A stretch of 64,000 nucleotides of DNA from Korobacter sp963703075 (GCA_963703075.1 OY969786.1:4340001-4404000), one strand, 5' to 3'; numbered from the stretch's first letter, positions 35,744-44,992 are shown. Program-made: numbers and translations. The notes: a model not told the origin generated them from the letters alone.

Positions 35744-36852
35744 CAAGAATGTGGGCGATTGTCGAACGCGAGTTGCGTAAGTTCGTACGGTCTCCAGCGC
35801 TGATGCTGGTTTCCATGGTGCTACCGCTGGTGCAGTTGATCATCCTGGGGAACGCATTTGGCGGCAAGATCCGCGACGCAAAGATGGGCGTGGTCGATCT
35901 CGATCGGGGCACCCAGTCGGTGAAGATCCGCGAGGCGTTCGCCGCGGTTGACGCGAATATCCGAACCTTCAAGGTGATCTATTACGACAACGATCAGCAG
36001 GCGAAGGACGACGTACGCTCGGGAAAACTGCAGGCCGCGGTCATCATTCCGCCGGAGTACTCGCGCAAGTACTACGAGCAGAACCATCCGCGCATCGGGG
36101 TGGTCGTGGACAACACGGACAACTTCATCGCCGGCTCGCTGGAATCGGAGATGCAGGCGCTGGTGGACGCCTTGAACCAGCCGACGGTGCAGCCGCGCAT
36201 TCCGCAGCAGATCGCGCTGGAGATCGTGGAGCTGTATCCCTATATCGAGTACATGAAGTACCTGCTGCCGGGCTCGATTTCGCTGGCGATGTACATTTCG
36301 GTGATGATCGGCGGCGGGATGCTGTACATCGACGACAAGGCGCGCGGGGTACACGAAGGCTACCTGGTGACACCGATCACGCGCTTCGAACTTGTGTTCG
36401 GGCTCAACATTGCAGGCGCGATTAAGGCGGTGATCGCGGGGTTATGTTTAACCATCATGGGCGCTTTTATCGCGGGCATTCCGACGCTTTTTCATTGGAA
36501 GAATTTCATTGGCGCGCTGCTGATGATCATTGCGACGTCGATGGCGTTCAACACCATGATGTTCCTGCTGATGGTGCGGGTTGAAGACCCGCTGGTGCCG
36601 CGCGCCATGTTTGGCGTGCTGAACACGCTGCTGTATTTCCCCAGCGGCGCGGTTTATCCCATATTTTCGTTTCCCAAGTGGCTGCGGGTGATTGCCTATG
36701 TCGATCCGTTCAGTTATGCGGTCGATGGGTTCAAGGCAGTGCTGCTCAAGGATGCAGGTCTGGGCGCCATCTGGCATGACGTTGCCTATTTGACGGCGTT
36801 TGCGGTGATCACCCTGGCGGCGGCCACCCCGCTCTTCAAGCGCACTTTGTAA
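35740..36852 (+). CDS. ABC-2 type transporter permease
   Basis: 370 residues, start ATGA-overlapping the ATPase stop. One N-terminal helix (SPALMLVSMVLPLVQLIILGNAFG), a periplasmic domain of about 150 residues (YDNDQQAKDDVRSGKLQAAVIIPPEYSRKYYEQ, LESEMQALVDALNQP), then five helices from about residue 175 (YLLPGSISLAMYISVMIGGGMLYIDDKARG, the ABC-2 signature). It has the YhhJ/YbhS-like layout. With TetR, HlyD and the ATPase it forms a complete YbhGFSR-like export operon. The substrate is unknown, probably a hydrophobic drug or metabolite. Confidence 0.93.
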   Translation: MTRMWAIVERELRKFVRSPALMLVSMVLPLVQLIILGNAFGGKIRDAKMGVVDLDRGTQSVKIREAFAAVDANIRTFKVIYYDNDQQAKDDVRSGKLQAAVIIPPEYSRKYYEQNHPRIGVVVDNTDNFIAGSLESEMQALVDALNQPTVQPRIPQQIALEIVELYPYIEYMKYLLPGSISLAMYISVMIGGGMLYIDDKARGVHEGYLVTPITRFELVFGLNIAGAIKAVIAGLCLTIMGAFIAGIPTLFHWKNFIGALLMIIATSMAFNTMMFLLMVRVEDPLVPRAMFGVLNTLLYFPSGAVYPIFSFPKWLRVIAYVDPFSYAVDGFKAVLLKDAGLGAIWHDVAYLTAFAVITLAAATPLFKRTL

Positions 36853-36896
36853 GGTCCTGCATCCAAGGAGTAGAGTTAATCGAAAACCCGTCGTGG

Positions 36897-37367
36897 ATGA
36901 CGGGCACTTGCACACTCATGACCCTTCTCGACCCGAAAGTCTACGATCCTTCCCGCGACCGCAAACGCCGGAACATCATCCTGATATTGCTCACCATCGT
37001 GATTGTGGGAGGCGCGCTCGCCTGGCATTTTCGCTATTGGCCGGAAGAGCGGGTGGCGAACAATTTCTTCGACGCCCTCGAGCAGAAGGACTATGAGGCT
37101 GCCTATGGCGTCTGGTTCCACGATCCGTCCTGGAAACAGCACCCGGACCAGCACAAGGACTACGATTTCCACAGCTTCTATCTGGATTGGGGGCCGGGCG
37201 GCCAATGGGGCCTGGTGAAGAGTCACAAGATTTATACGATCGTGGGCGGCGGGAGTGGGGTCACGGTGGTGGTGATCGTGAACGGACGCTCGGAGGCAGC
37301 CAACGTGTGGGTGGAGAAGAAAGACAAGACGATGTCGTTTCCTCCGCGCGAATATGAGCCGCAGTAG
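36897..37367 (+). CDS. Hypothetical single-pass membrane protein
   Basis: 156 residues from ATG 36897; a second ATG at 36918 gives 149. A basic N-terminus (DPSRDRKRRN) precedes one helix (IILILLTIVIVGGALAW) and an external domain: VANNFFDALEQKDYEAAYGVWFHDPSWKQHPDQHKDYDFHSFYLDWGPGGQWG, then a beta-rich end (IYTIVGGGSGVTVVVIVNG). The FDALEQKDYEAAY helix resembles NTF2-like or DUF4878-type extracytoplasmic domains. It follows the efflux operon on the same strand after 44 bases; any link is unproved. Confidence 0.7.
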   Translation: MTGTCTLMTLLDPKVYDPSRDRKRRNIILILLTIVIVGGALAWHFRYWPEERVANNFFDALEQKDYEAAYGVWFHDPSWKQHPDQHKDYDFHSFYLDWGPGGQWGLVKSHKIYTIVGGGSGVTVVVIVNGRSEAANVWVEKKDKTMSFPPREYEPQ

Positions 37368-37868
37368 CTAGCGTTCTACTTGGAATTCTCCGCAATTGCA
37401 GCGGTCGACGAACCTCACGTCGCGTCCATTCACAAATAGCGGGTTGGCGCGATAATGCCAGGTTTGCGTGGCTGAAGATCCTGCTTTCGATGCGGTGATC
37501 TTTTCCGGCGCACCCAGCACGATATAGGTCTTGCCGCGATCGGTCTGCCAACCCGGTACGGTGGAGGCAAAGTTTGCGTTCGCAAAGGCGATGCGGCGGT
37601 AGTGTTCTTCTTTGTAAGAATTGTGGGCGCTCCCGGGACTCGGGTTTCGCTTCTCCCAGAAATCGCGGACGAAAGCATCGCGTTCATGGTCGTCGTGGAT
37701 GGCTAGAAATTGCGTGCGTTCCGGAGCGGAGATGATGTAGGCGACATCTTCGTTCAACCAGCGTTGATCAGCCTGCGGCAATCCGGTGGTCTCAGTCTGC
37801 GCGCCAGCGACCGATAGCAAAGCGACGGCGATCAAGGCAAGTTCGAGAATGCGTTTCCGCGAAACCAT
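37368..37868 (-). CDS. GWxTD domain-containing exported protein
   Basis: 166 residues with a signal peptide (ILELALIAVALLSVAGAQ). The body shows the GWxTD pattern: LPQADQRWLNEDVAYIISAPERTQFLAIHDDHERDAFVRDFWEKRNPSPGS, the family's characteristic DFWEKRNP, then VPGWQTDRGKTYIVLGAPEKI with the naming motif. It is found widely in Acidobacteriota and Bacteroidota envelopes with no defined role. It ends right next to the stop of the converging membrane-protein gene. It is the last gene of a long minus-strand run. Confidence 0.88.
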   Translation of the reverse strand: MVSRKRILELALIAVALLSVAGAQTETTGLPQADQRWLNEDVAYIISAPERTQFLAIHDDHERDAFVRDFWEKRNPSPGSAHNSYKEEHYRRIAFANANFASTVPGWQTDRGKTYIVLGAPEKITASKAGSSATQTWHYRANPLFVNGRDVRFVDRCNCGEFQVER

Positions 37869-37910
37869 AGCCAGACCTCCACCGATTGGACTCGTCCCAT
37901 GCAGAAAAGT

Positions 37911-38876
37911 TTAGCCTTCTTGTCCCGCGTTGGTGAGCAGACCGTTCATTGCTTTCTGCAGGGAATCTTCGTTATCCACGCTGAAGCAGGTTTGCGTCTT
38001 ATCGATCTGGCGCATGAGGCCGCAGAGCACCGTACCGGGGCCGACCTCGACAAATGTGGTCACGTCCAGTTCAATCAATTTGCGCATGGACTCTTCCCAT
38101 CGCACCGCGCCGGTGACTTGGCGGGTGAGGGTGTCTCGAGCTGCGTCGGCCGTGGTCACGAGTTCGACATCGGCGTTGCAGAGAACGGGCGTCTCGGGAT
38201 TGCGAAGAGTGAGCGCCTGCAGGTCGGCAGCGAGACGATCCTGGGCCGGCTGCATCAATGCGCAATGGAAGGGTGCGCTGACCGGAAGCATGACCGCGCG
38301 CTTGGCGCCATGTTTCTTGGCCAGTTCGGCGGCACGCTGGACTGCGCCGGCATTGCCGGAGATGACGGTCTGGGCTGGTGAATTGAGATTGGCGGCCTGG
38401 CAGACTTGGCCTTCGGCTGCTTCTTCGCAGACTCTTTTTACCTCGCGACTGGCGAGCATGAGGATCGCTGCCATGGCTCCCACGCCCGCGGGCACCGCTT
38501 CCTGCATGTACTGGCCGCGCTTGTTGACGGTCCGCACGGCGTCCTGAAATTCGAGGGTTCCGGCGGCGACGTGAGCGGAATATTCGCCGAGGCTGTGACC
38601 GGCGACGAAACGCGGCGTGATTCCCTTCGACTCCAGCACGCGCCATGCGGCAACCGAAACCGTCAGGATGGCCGGCTGAGTGATCTCGGTCATCTTGAGT
38701 TTTTCTTCCGGACCCTCCCAGCAAAGTTGCGAAAGTTTGAAACCGAGCGCGGCGTCGGCCTCGTCGAAAGTCTCCTGCGCGACGGGATACATCGCGGCCA
38801 GGTCTCTGCCCATGCCCACCGATTGTGAGCCCTGCCCGGGGAAGAGGAACGCGAGGGCGCTGGTTGTGTGTGTCAT
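37911..38876 (-). CDS. fabD: Malonyl-CoA--acyl carrier protein transacylase
   Basis: 321 residues. It loads malonyl groups from CoA to ACP for fatty acid synthesis. Motifs: FLFPGQGSQSVGMG at the N-terminus, the active-site Ser95 in VAGHSLGEYSAHVAAG, a conserved Arg region (VNKRGQYMQEAVP), and the catalytic-His region VSAPFHCALMQPA; the end VEVGPGTVLCGLMRQI is typical. No other fab genes are adjacent. It lies between pyrB and the GWxTD gene on the same strand. Confidence 0.96.
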   Translation of the reverse strand: MTHTTSALAFLFPGQGSQSVGMGRDLAAMYPVAQETFDEADAALGFKLSQLCWEGPEEKLKMTEITQPAILTVSVAAWRVLESKGITPRFVAGHSLGEYSAHVAAGTLEFQDAVRTVNKRGQYMQEAVPAGVGAMAAILMLASREVKRVCEEAAEGQVCQAANLNSPAQTVISGNAGAVQRAAELAKKHGAKRAVMLPVSAPFHCALMQPAQDRLAADLQALTLRNPETPVLCNADVELVTTADAARDTLTRQVTGAVRWEESMRKLIELDVTTFVEVGPGTVLCGLMRQIDKTQTCFSVDNEDSLQKAMNGLLTNAGQEG

Positions 38877-38955
38877 TGAATGGCCTCGTAAGCGAGCGTG
38901 AGAACCAGTGATTCTAAAGGAAACGTTCGTTTTCGTCAGCGACAGCCGCCCGGAT

Positions 38956-39867
38956 TCAGTTCTTCGCCAGCAACGATTGCAGGATCGCCATGCGTACCTT
39001 TACGCCGTTCTGCACCTGGTTGAGGATGCGCGACTGGGCGCCGTCCGCTACGTCGTTGGTCAGTTCCATGCCGCGGATGATCGGGCCGGGATGCATAAGG
39101 ACTGCATCTTTGCGGGCGAGCGCGAGTCTCTCGCTGGTGATCTGGTAACGCGCAATGTATTCATCGATGCCGATCTGCCGTCCGGAAAGGCGCTCTTTCT
39201 GCACGCGCAGCGACATGACGACGTCCGCGTTGTTCAGGGCTGCGTCGAGATCGTGGGTGACCTCAAGGCCGGGAGCGATCTTCGCCATCTCGTCGGGACA
39301 GAGGTCGGGAGGACCGCAGAAGACGACCTTCGCGCCGAACTTGGTAAGCAGGTGGGCGTTGGATCGAGCGACCCGCGAATGATAGAGATCGCCGACGATG
39401 GCGACCTTCAGGCCCTTGAGCGATTTCTTCGCCTGCAGGATGGTCATGGCATCGAGCAGGCCCTGCGACGGGTGTTCGTGCATGCCGTCTCCGGCATTGA
39501 TGATGGGAATGTCGAGGTGTTTCGCCAGCAGCCAGGGCGCTCCCGATGATGGATTCCGCATGACGATGGCGTCCGCGCCGAGGGAACGCACGGTGTAGCC
39601 GGTGTCGATGAGCGACTCGCCCTTTTCAATGCTGGAAGCGGAGGCGGTGATCAGGATGGTGGTTGCGCCGAGGGCCTTGGCGGCGAGTTCGAAAGAAGAA
39701 CGGGTGCGGGTGGAGGTTTCGTAGAACAGCAGGACGACGATTTTCCCGCGTAAAGTTGTGGAGGGTTTCGCCGGGTTCATGCGCGCGGCGAGCTTCAGGA
39801 TGGCGGTGATTTCTTTCGGCTCCATGCCCTCGATGCCGAGCAGGGAGCGCTGTTTTAGTCGTTTCAT
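38956..39867 (-). CDS. pyrB: Aspartate carbamoyltransferase catalytic subunit
   Basis: 303 residues. It makes N-carbamoyl-aspartate, the committed pyrimidine step. Carbamoyl-phosphate site FYETSTRTRSSFELAAKALGA; HPSQGLLDAMTI and VAIVGDLYHSRVARSNAHLL follow in the usual order; MHPGPIIRGMEL near the C-terminus is the aspartate site. It overlaps pyrR by 4 bases (ATGA), as in many bacteria where PyrR controls the operon. A dihydroorotase gene (pyrC) is not adjacent here. Confidence 0.97.
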   Translation of the reverse strand: MKRLKQRSLLGIEGMEPKEITAILKLAARMNPAKPSTTLRGKIVVLLFYETSTRTRSSFELAAKALGATTILITASASSIEKGESLIDTGYTVRSLGADAIVMRNPSSGAPWLLAKHLDIPIINAGDGMHEHPSQGLLDAMTILQAKKSLKGLKVAIVGDLYHSRVARSNAHLLTKFGAKVVFCGPPDLCPDEMAKIAPGLEVTHDLDAALNNADVVMSLRVQKERLSGRQIGIDEYIARYQITSERLALARKDAVLMHPGPIIRGMELTNDVADGAQSRILNQVQNGVKVRMAILQSLLAKN

Positions 39868-40442
39868 GCGCGATCGGGCGAGATCCGCTCCACCAACATC
39901 ACCTTTTCCATCTGGTCCGTTTCCTGCAACTTCACTTCAATCACTTCCTGCTGGGTCGTCTGCACGCGCCGTCCGACGAAGGTGGCTTCGATGGGAAGCT
40001 CGCGGTGGCCGCGGTCGATGAGCACCAGCAGTTGCACTTTACGCGGGCGACCACAGTCAATCAGAGCGTCGAGGGCGGCACGAATAGTGCGCCCGGTGTA
40101 GAGCACGTCGTCGACCAGGACGACATCTTTACCGACCACGTCGCACTCCATCTCTTTTGGTTTTACTTCAGGCTTGGCGGCGATGGTAGAGAGGTCGTCG
40201 CGGTAAAGCGTGATGTCGAGCGTACCCACCGGCACTGGAGTCTTCTCGATGCGCTCCAGGATGGCGGCGAGGCGCTTGGCCAGCGGAATGCCGCGCCTGC
40301 GAATGCCGACCAGGGCCAGGTTCTGCACGCCATTATTTTTCTCGACGATTTCGTGGGCCAAGCGGACCAGGGTACGCTCAATTTCCGAAGCAGACAGCAA
40401 CTGGATTTTGTCGCGCAGGGCGATCGAACTCGTGGGACTCAT
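39864..40442 (-). CDS. pyrR: Bifunctional pyr operon regulator/uracil phosphoribosyltransferase
   Basis: 192 residues. The PRPP-binding loop VVLVDDVLYTGRTIRAALDAL and the preceding LALVGIRRRGIPLAKRL identify the PyrR family, and RTLVRLAHEIVEKNNG is the usual N-terminal helix. PyrR binds pyr mRNA in the presence of UMP and weakly converts uracil to UMP. It is translationally coupled to pyrB. The 47 bases between it and the upstream gene are too short for a full attenuator, and no anti-terminator was seen, so regulation here may differ. Confidence 0.94.
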   Translation of the reverse strand: MSPTSSIALRDKIQLLSASEIERTLVRLAHEIVEKNNGVQNLALVGIRRRGIPLAKRLAAILERIEKTPVPVGTLDITLYRDDLSTIAAKPEVKPKEMECDVVGKDVVLVDDVLYTGRTIRAALDALIDCGRPRKVQLLVLIDRGHRELPIEATFVGRRVQTTQQEVIEVKLQETDQMEKVMLVERISPDRA

Positions 40443-40489
40443 ATCGTGATCATAAGCGGGTAGTCAGCCCATGGGCAATGGGCAGCACC

Positions 40490-41200
40490 TCACGTGACAG
40501 GGTGGTCTTTGCCGAAGAATGCAGCGCCTACCGCACCGCCGAGGGCGGTAAAAATCACCGTGGTTGCGAATAAGACCAGCAGGATGATCATGCAGGTCGC
40601 CGCCAGCCCCTCGGGCGTGCTCATCCGTTCGACCATGTCCTGCATGACTTGCAAGGTCTGGGGATCGACGTTACGCGACGAGATTTTCATGGCGTCGCGC
40701 ATGTTCTGCTGAATGGTGGGCCGCCCGACGGTGAACATGCCGACGACCGCAAGGGCATAAAGAAAAAAAGTGAATAGTCCGGCGAAGATGCCGATCTTGG
40801 CGCCGCTGCCGGGTTTCACACCCACGTGCGCACGCGAGCGATAGATGCGGACAGCGGCAGCGCCAATCACAAACAAGGTAAGCAGCAGGAGGAGCAGGTA
40901 GCGTCCCACGACCAGCGAGATGGCGCCGCCGAGGAGGCCGGCGATGGCGGCTCCGGGCAGGGCCGCGCGCCAGTGAACGCGGTTGGGATCGAAGTTCGGC
41001 ACCGAGCCCCAATTCGGCTGCGATCGGTAGAGGGGTTGGGCTGGGGGTTGGATCTCGCCAGGAATGCCGGGGGGCATGGCTCCGGTGACCGGCTCGTTCT
41101 CTTCGAAGTCCGCTACCCGGATCTGCGGCGCGCCACATTTCGGGCAGAACGGAACCCCATCTTCAACCGGCTGATTGCAACGATGGCAGGAATGCTCCAC
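40490..41200 (-). CDS. Zinc-ribbon membrane protein of unknown function
   Basis: I chose GTG 41200, with TAAGG about 8 bases before and the zinc ribbon at the very start: HSCHRCNQPVEDGVPFCPKCGAPQI (CxxC-x11-CxxC). The longer frame to 41335 reads into non-coding DNA. 236 residues. A Pro-rich linker follows, then four hydrophobic segments (ALPGAAIAGLLGGAISLVV, YLLLLLLTLFVIGAAAV, IGIFAGLFTFFLYALAVVGMF, LAATCMIILLVLFATTVIFTALGGAVGAAFFG). Similar acidobacterial proteins are annotated only as zinc-ribbon domain-containing. It lies just upstream of pyrR. Confidence 0.8.
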   Translation of the reverse strand: MEHSCHRCNQPVEDGVPFCPKCGAPQIRVADFEENEPVTGAMPPGIPGEIQPPAQPLYRSQPNWGSVPNFDPNRVHWRAALPGAAIAGLLGGAISLVVGRYLLLLLLTLFVIGAAAVRIYRSRAHVGVKPGSGAKIGIFAGLFTFFLYALAVVGMFTVGRPTIQQNMRDAMKISSRNVDPQTLQVMQDMVERMSTPEGLAATCMIILLVLFATTVIFTALGGAVGAAFFGKDHPVT

Positions 41201-41324
41201 GCTTTGAACCTTACACAACCCTGCATTGGCTCGCAAGCGGGCGGGCCAAGCCGGCGATTTGGGAGTACGCAGATAGGCAGCAATGGAAATAGGCCTAGAG
41301 AAAAGTCGGCCACTCCGCAAGAAA

Positions 41325-41915
41325 CTAGCTGCCACTTTCCTTGCCGCGCGAGTTCACGTAAACCAGCGCGAAGCGGGTGCCGGTGCCATCCGGACGAACG
41401 CCGACGACGCGCTCGTGGTTTTCCTTGCCAACCTTGAGTTGAACCTCGTCGTTGTTATCGCCGTGGACGTCGCTGCAATCGACCGGGCGGTCGTCATCTT
41501 TCTTGCTCTGATCCGCATGGTAGGCGTTTCCGTAGGAGCCTTTGCATTCGATGACCTTGCCGTAGCTCGCCATCGCCTTGCGATAGAAATCACGAACTTT
41601 GTCGGGTGGATCGGGGGTGGTATATTCCAGCACCACGACCTTGACCCCGAGCAGCCCACTGGAGATATTCACGTTGGCGGAATTGTGGCCGTCCTTCCCC
41701 TCTTTCTCGTAGGGTTTGGCGCCGGCATAGAGCGGCAGCCCGGTATCGCGCGGGTCGGCGGTCTCATCGACCTTGATGCTGCCAAAGGGGGTCTTGATGT
41801 CGACATTCTCTTTGCCGTTCTTGCCGTCCGTCGACTTGACGGTGCAGCCGGAGAACAGCAACATCGAGAAAAGAATAGCGAGCAATGCTGCGTTGGTTCG
41901 TTTCCAGTGATTCAT
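41325..41915 (-). CDS. Hypothetical lipoprotein
   Basis: I chose the ATG at 41915: AGGAGG lies about 7 bases before it, and the product begins with a lipoprotein signal (AALLAILFSMLLFSG-Cys, lipobox near residue 24). The 196-residue chain has KNGKENVDIKTPFGSIKV, then LPLYAGAKPYEKEGKDGHNSANVNI, and VVVLEYTTPDPPDKVRDFYRKAMASYGKVIECKG, a pattern of strand plus helix seen in uncharacterised acidobacterial lipoproteins. It follows the GH3 gene after 35 bases, so they probably share a transcript. Confidence 0.82.
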   Translation of the reverse strand: MNHWKRTNAALLAILFSMLLFSGCTVKSTDGKNGKENVDIKTPFGSIKVDETADPRDTGLPLYAGAKPYEKEGKDGHNSANVNISSGLLGVKVVVLEYTTPDPPDKVRDFYRKAMASYGKVIECKGSYGNAYHADQSKKDDDRPVDCSDVHGDNNDEVQLKVGKENHERVVGVRPDGTGTRFALVYVNSRGKESGS

Positions 41916-41950
41916 CCCATGCCTCCTGGCATCTGCCGCGGGAAATTCTT

Positions 41951-43825
41951 TTATCGGGCCGGTGCCTCGGCCCCGGTGTCGCGAGGCGCAACGCCCGGAA
42001 TCGAAACCGGTAAGTGGCCATGGATCGCGATATCGCCAAACAACGCTTTCACTGCCGCCTCGTCCGAAACTTGCGAATTCGAGTAAGTACAAATGTACGT
42101 CTGCACTTCGGGAAAATCCTGGGCCAAGTACGGACTGCCCATGGCGATGACCACGGTCCGGACACCTGCCTGCTGGAGAATATTTTTTACCAGCGCGGCC
42201 GAAGCGTCACTCAAGTCCGACGAGGCGCGGAACTGCCCATTTTCTACCTTTACTCGCCCAGCGCTCGGAATGGCATACACCGCAACCACGATCTTCTCCG
42301 CCTGCTGGACGGCCTGCAATACTGTGTCACTGATGCCGACCGCGGTTCGATCGTCGACCCAGATGGTCCGCATTTCGGGCGACCGGCGGCGTATCTGCTG
42401 GTCGAAGAAGCGCCCCGATTCGCCACGGGCATCGTCTGTAATGATGACGGCGAGCTGACGTCCTCGAACATCCTCACTCTTCTGATACGCGGGGTGAGGT
42501 GCCGAGGTTCCCACCGTTTTCGCCTGGAAGGGGAGCATTTGCCGATTGTCGCGCACGACGGTCACGGAAGCGTCGGCGATCTCCTGCGCGCGTGACAGGT
42601 TCTCCGGCTTGGAGATTGTGTTGGCCAGGGCATCTATATCCACGAGTTTGGCCTTATTCAAACCCACCGAAGCCTTCATGCGCAATATTTTGCGGACCGA
42701 CTCGTCGATGCGTGATTCGGGAATCTCCTTGTGCTGCACCGCGTGCAAAATCCCCTGGTACGAGCTATCGAGGTCGGAAGGAATCAGGATGAGATCGTTG
42801 CCGGCTTTTACCGCGGCGACCGCGGCTTTACCGCCGGCATCGCTGCCATATCCAAAAAGCTTGGTGAGCCCGTTCATGTCCATGGCGTCGGTCACGACCA
42901 AGCCGTGGAAGCCGAGGTCATGCTTGAGCAGTCCAGCCACAATTTTTGGCGAAACGGTGGCGACGCGATTGGGATCGTCATCCAGAGCGGGGACGGACAG
43001 GTGGCCGACCATGACAGCGTCCACTCCGCCTGCGATGGCAGCTTTGAACGGCACCAGTTCGATGGACTCGAGATGCTGCAGGTTTCCCTGGATGCGCGCT
43101 GTGGCCAGGTGCGTGTCGGTATCGGTATCGCCGTGGCCGGGGAAGTGCTTGGCGGTGGTGAGCATTCCGCCCTCGTGGGCTCCATCAATGTAAGCGCGAA
43201 CCATCGCCGCGACTTGCTGCGGGTCTTCTCCGAAGGACCGGGTGTTGATGATGGGATTCGCCGGGTTCGAATTGACGTCGGCATCGGGGAAAAAGTTCCA
43301 CTCCACGCCGATGGCGCGCGATTCTTCGGCGACGATGCGGCCAAAATCCTTGGCAAAAGCAGGGTTGTGGGTTGCGCCGAAAGCCATGGCATGGGGGAAA
43401 CTGGTGGTGCCTTCGAGGCGCATGGAGAGACCACGCTCGAAATCGGCGGCGATGAGAAGGGGAACGTCTGAATCGCTCTGCAGCTGGTTGATCAGCATGG
43501 CCGCTTCGTAGGGTTCGCTCTTGAAGAGGATGCCGTCTTCAAAAGGATCGGTGACCCCGAAGCCGCCGAGGTGGTACCGCGTCATGGTCTGGCGAAGCTC
43601 CAGGAACTCGGGGCTCTGCGCATTGAGGAATTGCATCTTGGCCCAGACCATGAACATCTGCCCGACCTTCTGTTCGAGGGTCATGTTCTTCAAGGTTTTC
43701 TCCACCCACTTTTCGCCATCTTTATCGAGGTGGACGGGCGCGACGGTCTGAAATCTGTCTTTAGAAAATGCAGGCGGGACCACGGCAAGGCAGGCAAGAG
43801 CAAGCGCCAGAATTCTGCGATTCAT
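41951..43825 (-). CDS. Glycoside hydrolase family 3, NagZ-like beta-N-acetylhexosaminidase
   Basis: 624 residues with a signal peptide (LALALACLAVVPPAFS). The catalytic TIM barrel (about 40-390) includes LIAADFERGLSMRL, NSNPANPIINTRSFGEDP and the NagZ-specific KHFPGHGDTDTDTH, whose D/H pair acts as general acid-base, and VVTDAMDMNGL with the nucleophile Asp. A C-terminal GH3 alpha/beta domain of about 200 residues follows (VVVAVYAIPSAGRV, VVIAMGSPYLAQDFPE). Single-domain cytosolic NagZ lacks this part, so this is the longer exported type, acting on muropeptides or chitin-type glycans outside the cytoplasm. Confidence 0.93.
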   Translation of the reverse strand: MNRRILALALACLAVVPPAFSKDRFQTVAPVHLDKDGEKWVEKTLKNMTLEQKVGQMFMVWAKMQFLNAQSPEFLELRQTMTRYHLGGFGVTDPFEDGILFKSEPYEAAMLINQLQSDSDVPLLIAADFERGLSMRLEGTTSFPHAMAFGATHNPAFAKDFGRIVAEESRAIGVEWNFFPDADVNSNPANPIINTRSFGEDPQQVAAMVRAYIDGAHEGGMLTTAKHFPGHGDTDTDTHLATARIQGNLQHLESIELVPFKAAIAGGVDAVMVGHLSVPALDDDPNRVATVSPKIVAGLLKHDLGFHGLVVTDAMDMNGLTKLFGYGSDAGGKAAVAAVKAGNDLILIPSDLDSSYQGILHAVQHKEIPESRIDESVRKILRMKASVGLNKAKLVDIDALANTISKPENLSRAQEIADASVTVVRDNRQMLPFQAKTVGTSAPHPAYQKSEDVRGRQLAVIITDDARGESGRFFDQQIRRRSPEMRTIWVDDRTAVGISDTVLQAVQQAEKIVVAVYAIPSAGRVKVENGQFRASSDLSDASAALVKNILQQAGVRTVVIAMGSPYLAQDFPEVQTYICTYSNSQVSDEAAVKALFGDIAIHGHLPVSIPGVAPRDTGAEAPAR

Positions 43826-43876
43826 CTCAACGGAACGATACCAAATACCAGCCGATCATGCGAACACGCGCGTGCT

Positions 43877-44821
43877 TTAGCGAGGTTCGGGAGCGATGGA
43901 TGCGGTACGGACAACACGGAGCGCAGCTTCGACGATGTGCGGTTCATCACCGAAGCCGTTGAGCCAGCGGACTTCGGGTTCGCGGCGAAACCACGTCATC
44001 TGCCGCTTGGCGTAGTTGCGATGGCCCTGCTGCGCGGCCGCAATCGCTTGCTCGCGCGTTAATTTGCCAGCGAGAACCTCGACTGCCTGCCGATAGCCGA
44101 GGGAGTGGAGCGCATCTCGCGCAGGTCCATACTTTTGAATTAAGCCACGGGTTTCTTCGATGAGGCCCTCGTCGAACATGGCAGCCGCCCGCTGGTTGAT
44201 GCGGGCATAGAGAGCCTGCCGATCAGGATCGAGTCCAATGCGGAGAATGCGAAAACCAGTGAGCGGATCGCGGCCCTTCTGCCAGAGTTCGGTCATGGGC
44301 TGGCGGGCGGCAAGACAAACTTCGATGGCGCGAATCAGCTTGGCGGCGTCGTTGGGATGGATCTTCTCGGACGCTGCGCGGTCCATGCGGGCGAGTATCC
44401 GGTGCAAGTAAGAAGAACCGCGTTCGACTGCACGTTCGCGCAAATGCAAACGAAGAGCTTCTGAGCGTTCCGGGCCGGCGAAGAGGCCGTCGATCAAGGC
44501 GCGCAGGTAGAGGCCGGTACCACCAACCACGATCGGCAAGTGCCCATGATCGCGAATTTCCGTGAGCACTTGGCGGGCGCGGCGAGCGTATTCGCCGGCT
44601 GTCATGGGCTGCGCGAGATCGACAATGTCGAAGAGATGATGCGGCGCGCGCTGGCGCTCCGCGGCCGATGGCTTGGCGGTGCCGATGTTCAGCTCGCGAT
44701 ACACCGCGACGGAATCGCAGTTGACGATCTCACCGTGGAAGCGTCCGGCGATGGCGAGCGATAACGCTGTCTTGCCGGAGGCGGTGGGACCGAGGAGAAC
44801 AACCAGGAGCGGCTCGCTCAC
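43877..44821 (-). CDS. miaA: tRNA dimethylallyltransferase
   Basis: 314 residues from GTG 44821; the in-frame extension to 44893 overlaps the small ORF and is not needed. It adds dimethylallyl to A37 of tRNAs reading UNN codons. P-loop LLGPTASGKTALSLAIA (about residues 9-25), DSVAVYRELNIGTAKPS, HHLFDIVDLAQPMTAGEYAR, IVVGGTGLYLRALIDGL, and the C-terminal YAKRQMTWFRR are all family marks. Its GTG overlaps the stop of a 27-codon membrane-peptide ORF (GTGA). Confidence 0.96.
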   Translation of the reverse strand: MSEPLLVVLLGPTASGKTALSLAIAGRFHGEIVNCDSVAVYRELNIGTAKPSAAERQRAPHHLFDIVDLAQPMTAGEYARRARQVLTEIRDHGHLPIVVGGTGLYLRALIDGLFAGPERSEALRLHLRERAVERGSSYLHRILARMDRAASEKIHPNDAAKLIRAIEVCLAARQPMTELWQKGRDPLTGFRILRIGLDPDRQALYARINQRAAAMFDEGLIEETRGLIQKYGPARDALHSLGYRQAVEVLAGKLTREQAIAAAQQGHRNYAKRQMTWFRREPEVRWLNGFGDEPHIVEAALRVVRTASIAPEPR

Positions 44822-44901
44822 GGAGCTTTCACCAAAGCGTGCCGCATGAGGATGAACGCCAGCAGAAGGACGGCAAGGAGCAGCACGCCCCACAGCTTCA
44901 T
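44818..44901 (-). CDS. Possible 27-aa single-helix membrane peptide, coupled to miaA
   Basis: ATG 44901 opens a 27-codon frame: MKLWG, a helix VLLLAVLLLAFILM, then RHALVKAP and TGA, whose bases overlap the miaA GTG (GTGA). Lys at the front and a hydrophobic core with a basic tail are typical of small membrane proteins. The ribosome site is weak (GGTGAG). It lies 91 bases after the TonB-like gene and could simply couple translation of miaA. Similarity searches would be needed to show it is conserved. Confidence 0.45.
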   Translation of the reverse strand: MKLWGVLLLAVLLLAFILMRHALVKAP

Positions 44902-44992
44902 GCGCTCACCGCGTCGACGATCTGGCTGGTCCGGATCCACAAGACAATTCTAGCGTTGCGCGTGGGGCAGTGCGAGCGATGCGGAGCGCGAA

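Noticed and set aside
34643..35746. A 367-codon frame antisense to the ABC ATPase
   Set aside because: His/Arg-rich shadow of a clear ABC ATPase on the plus strand.
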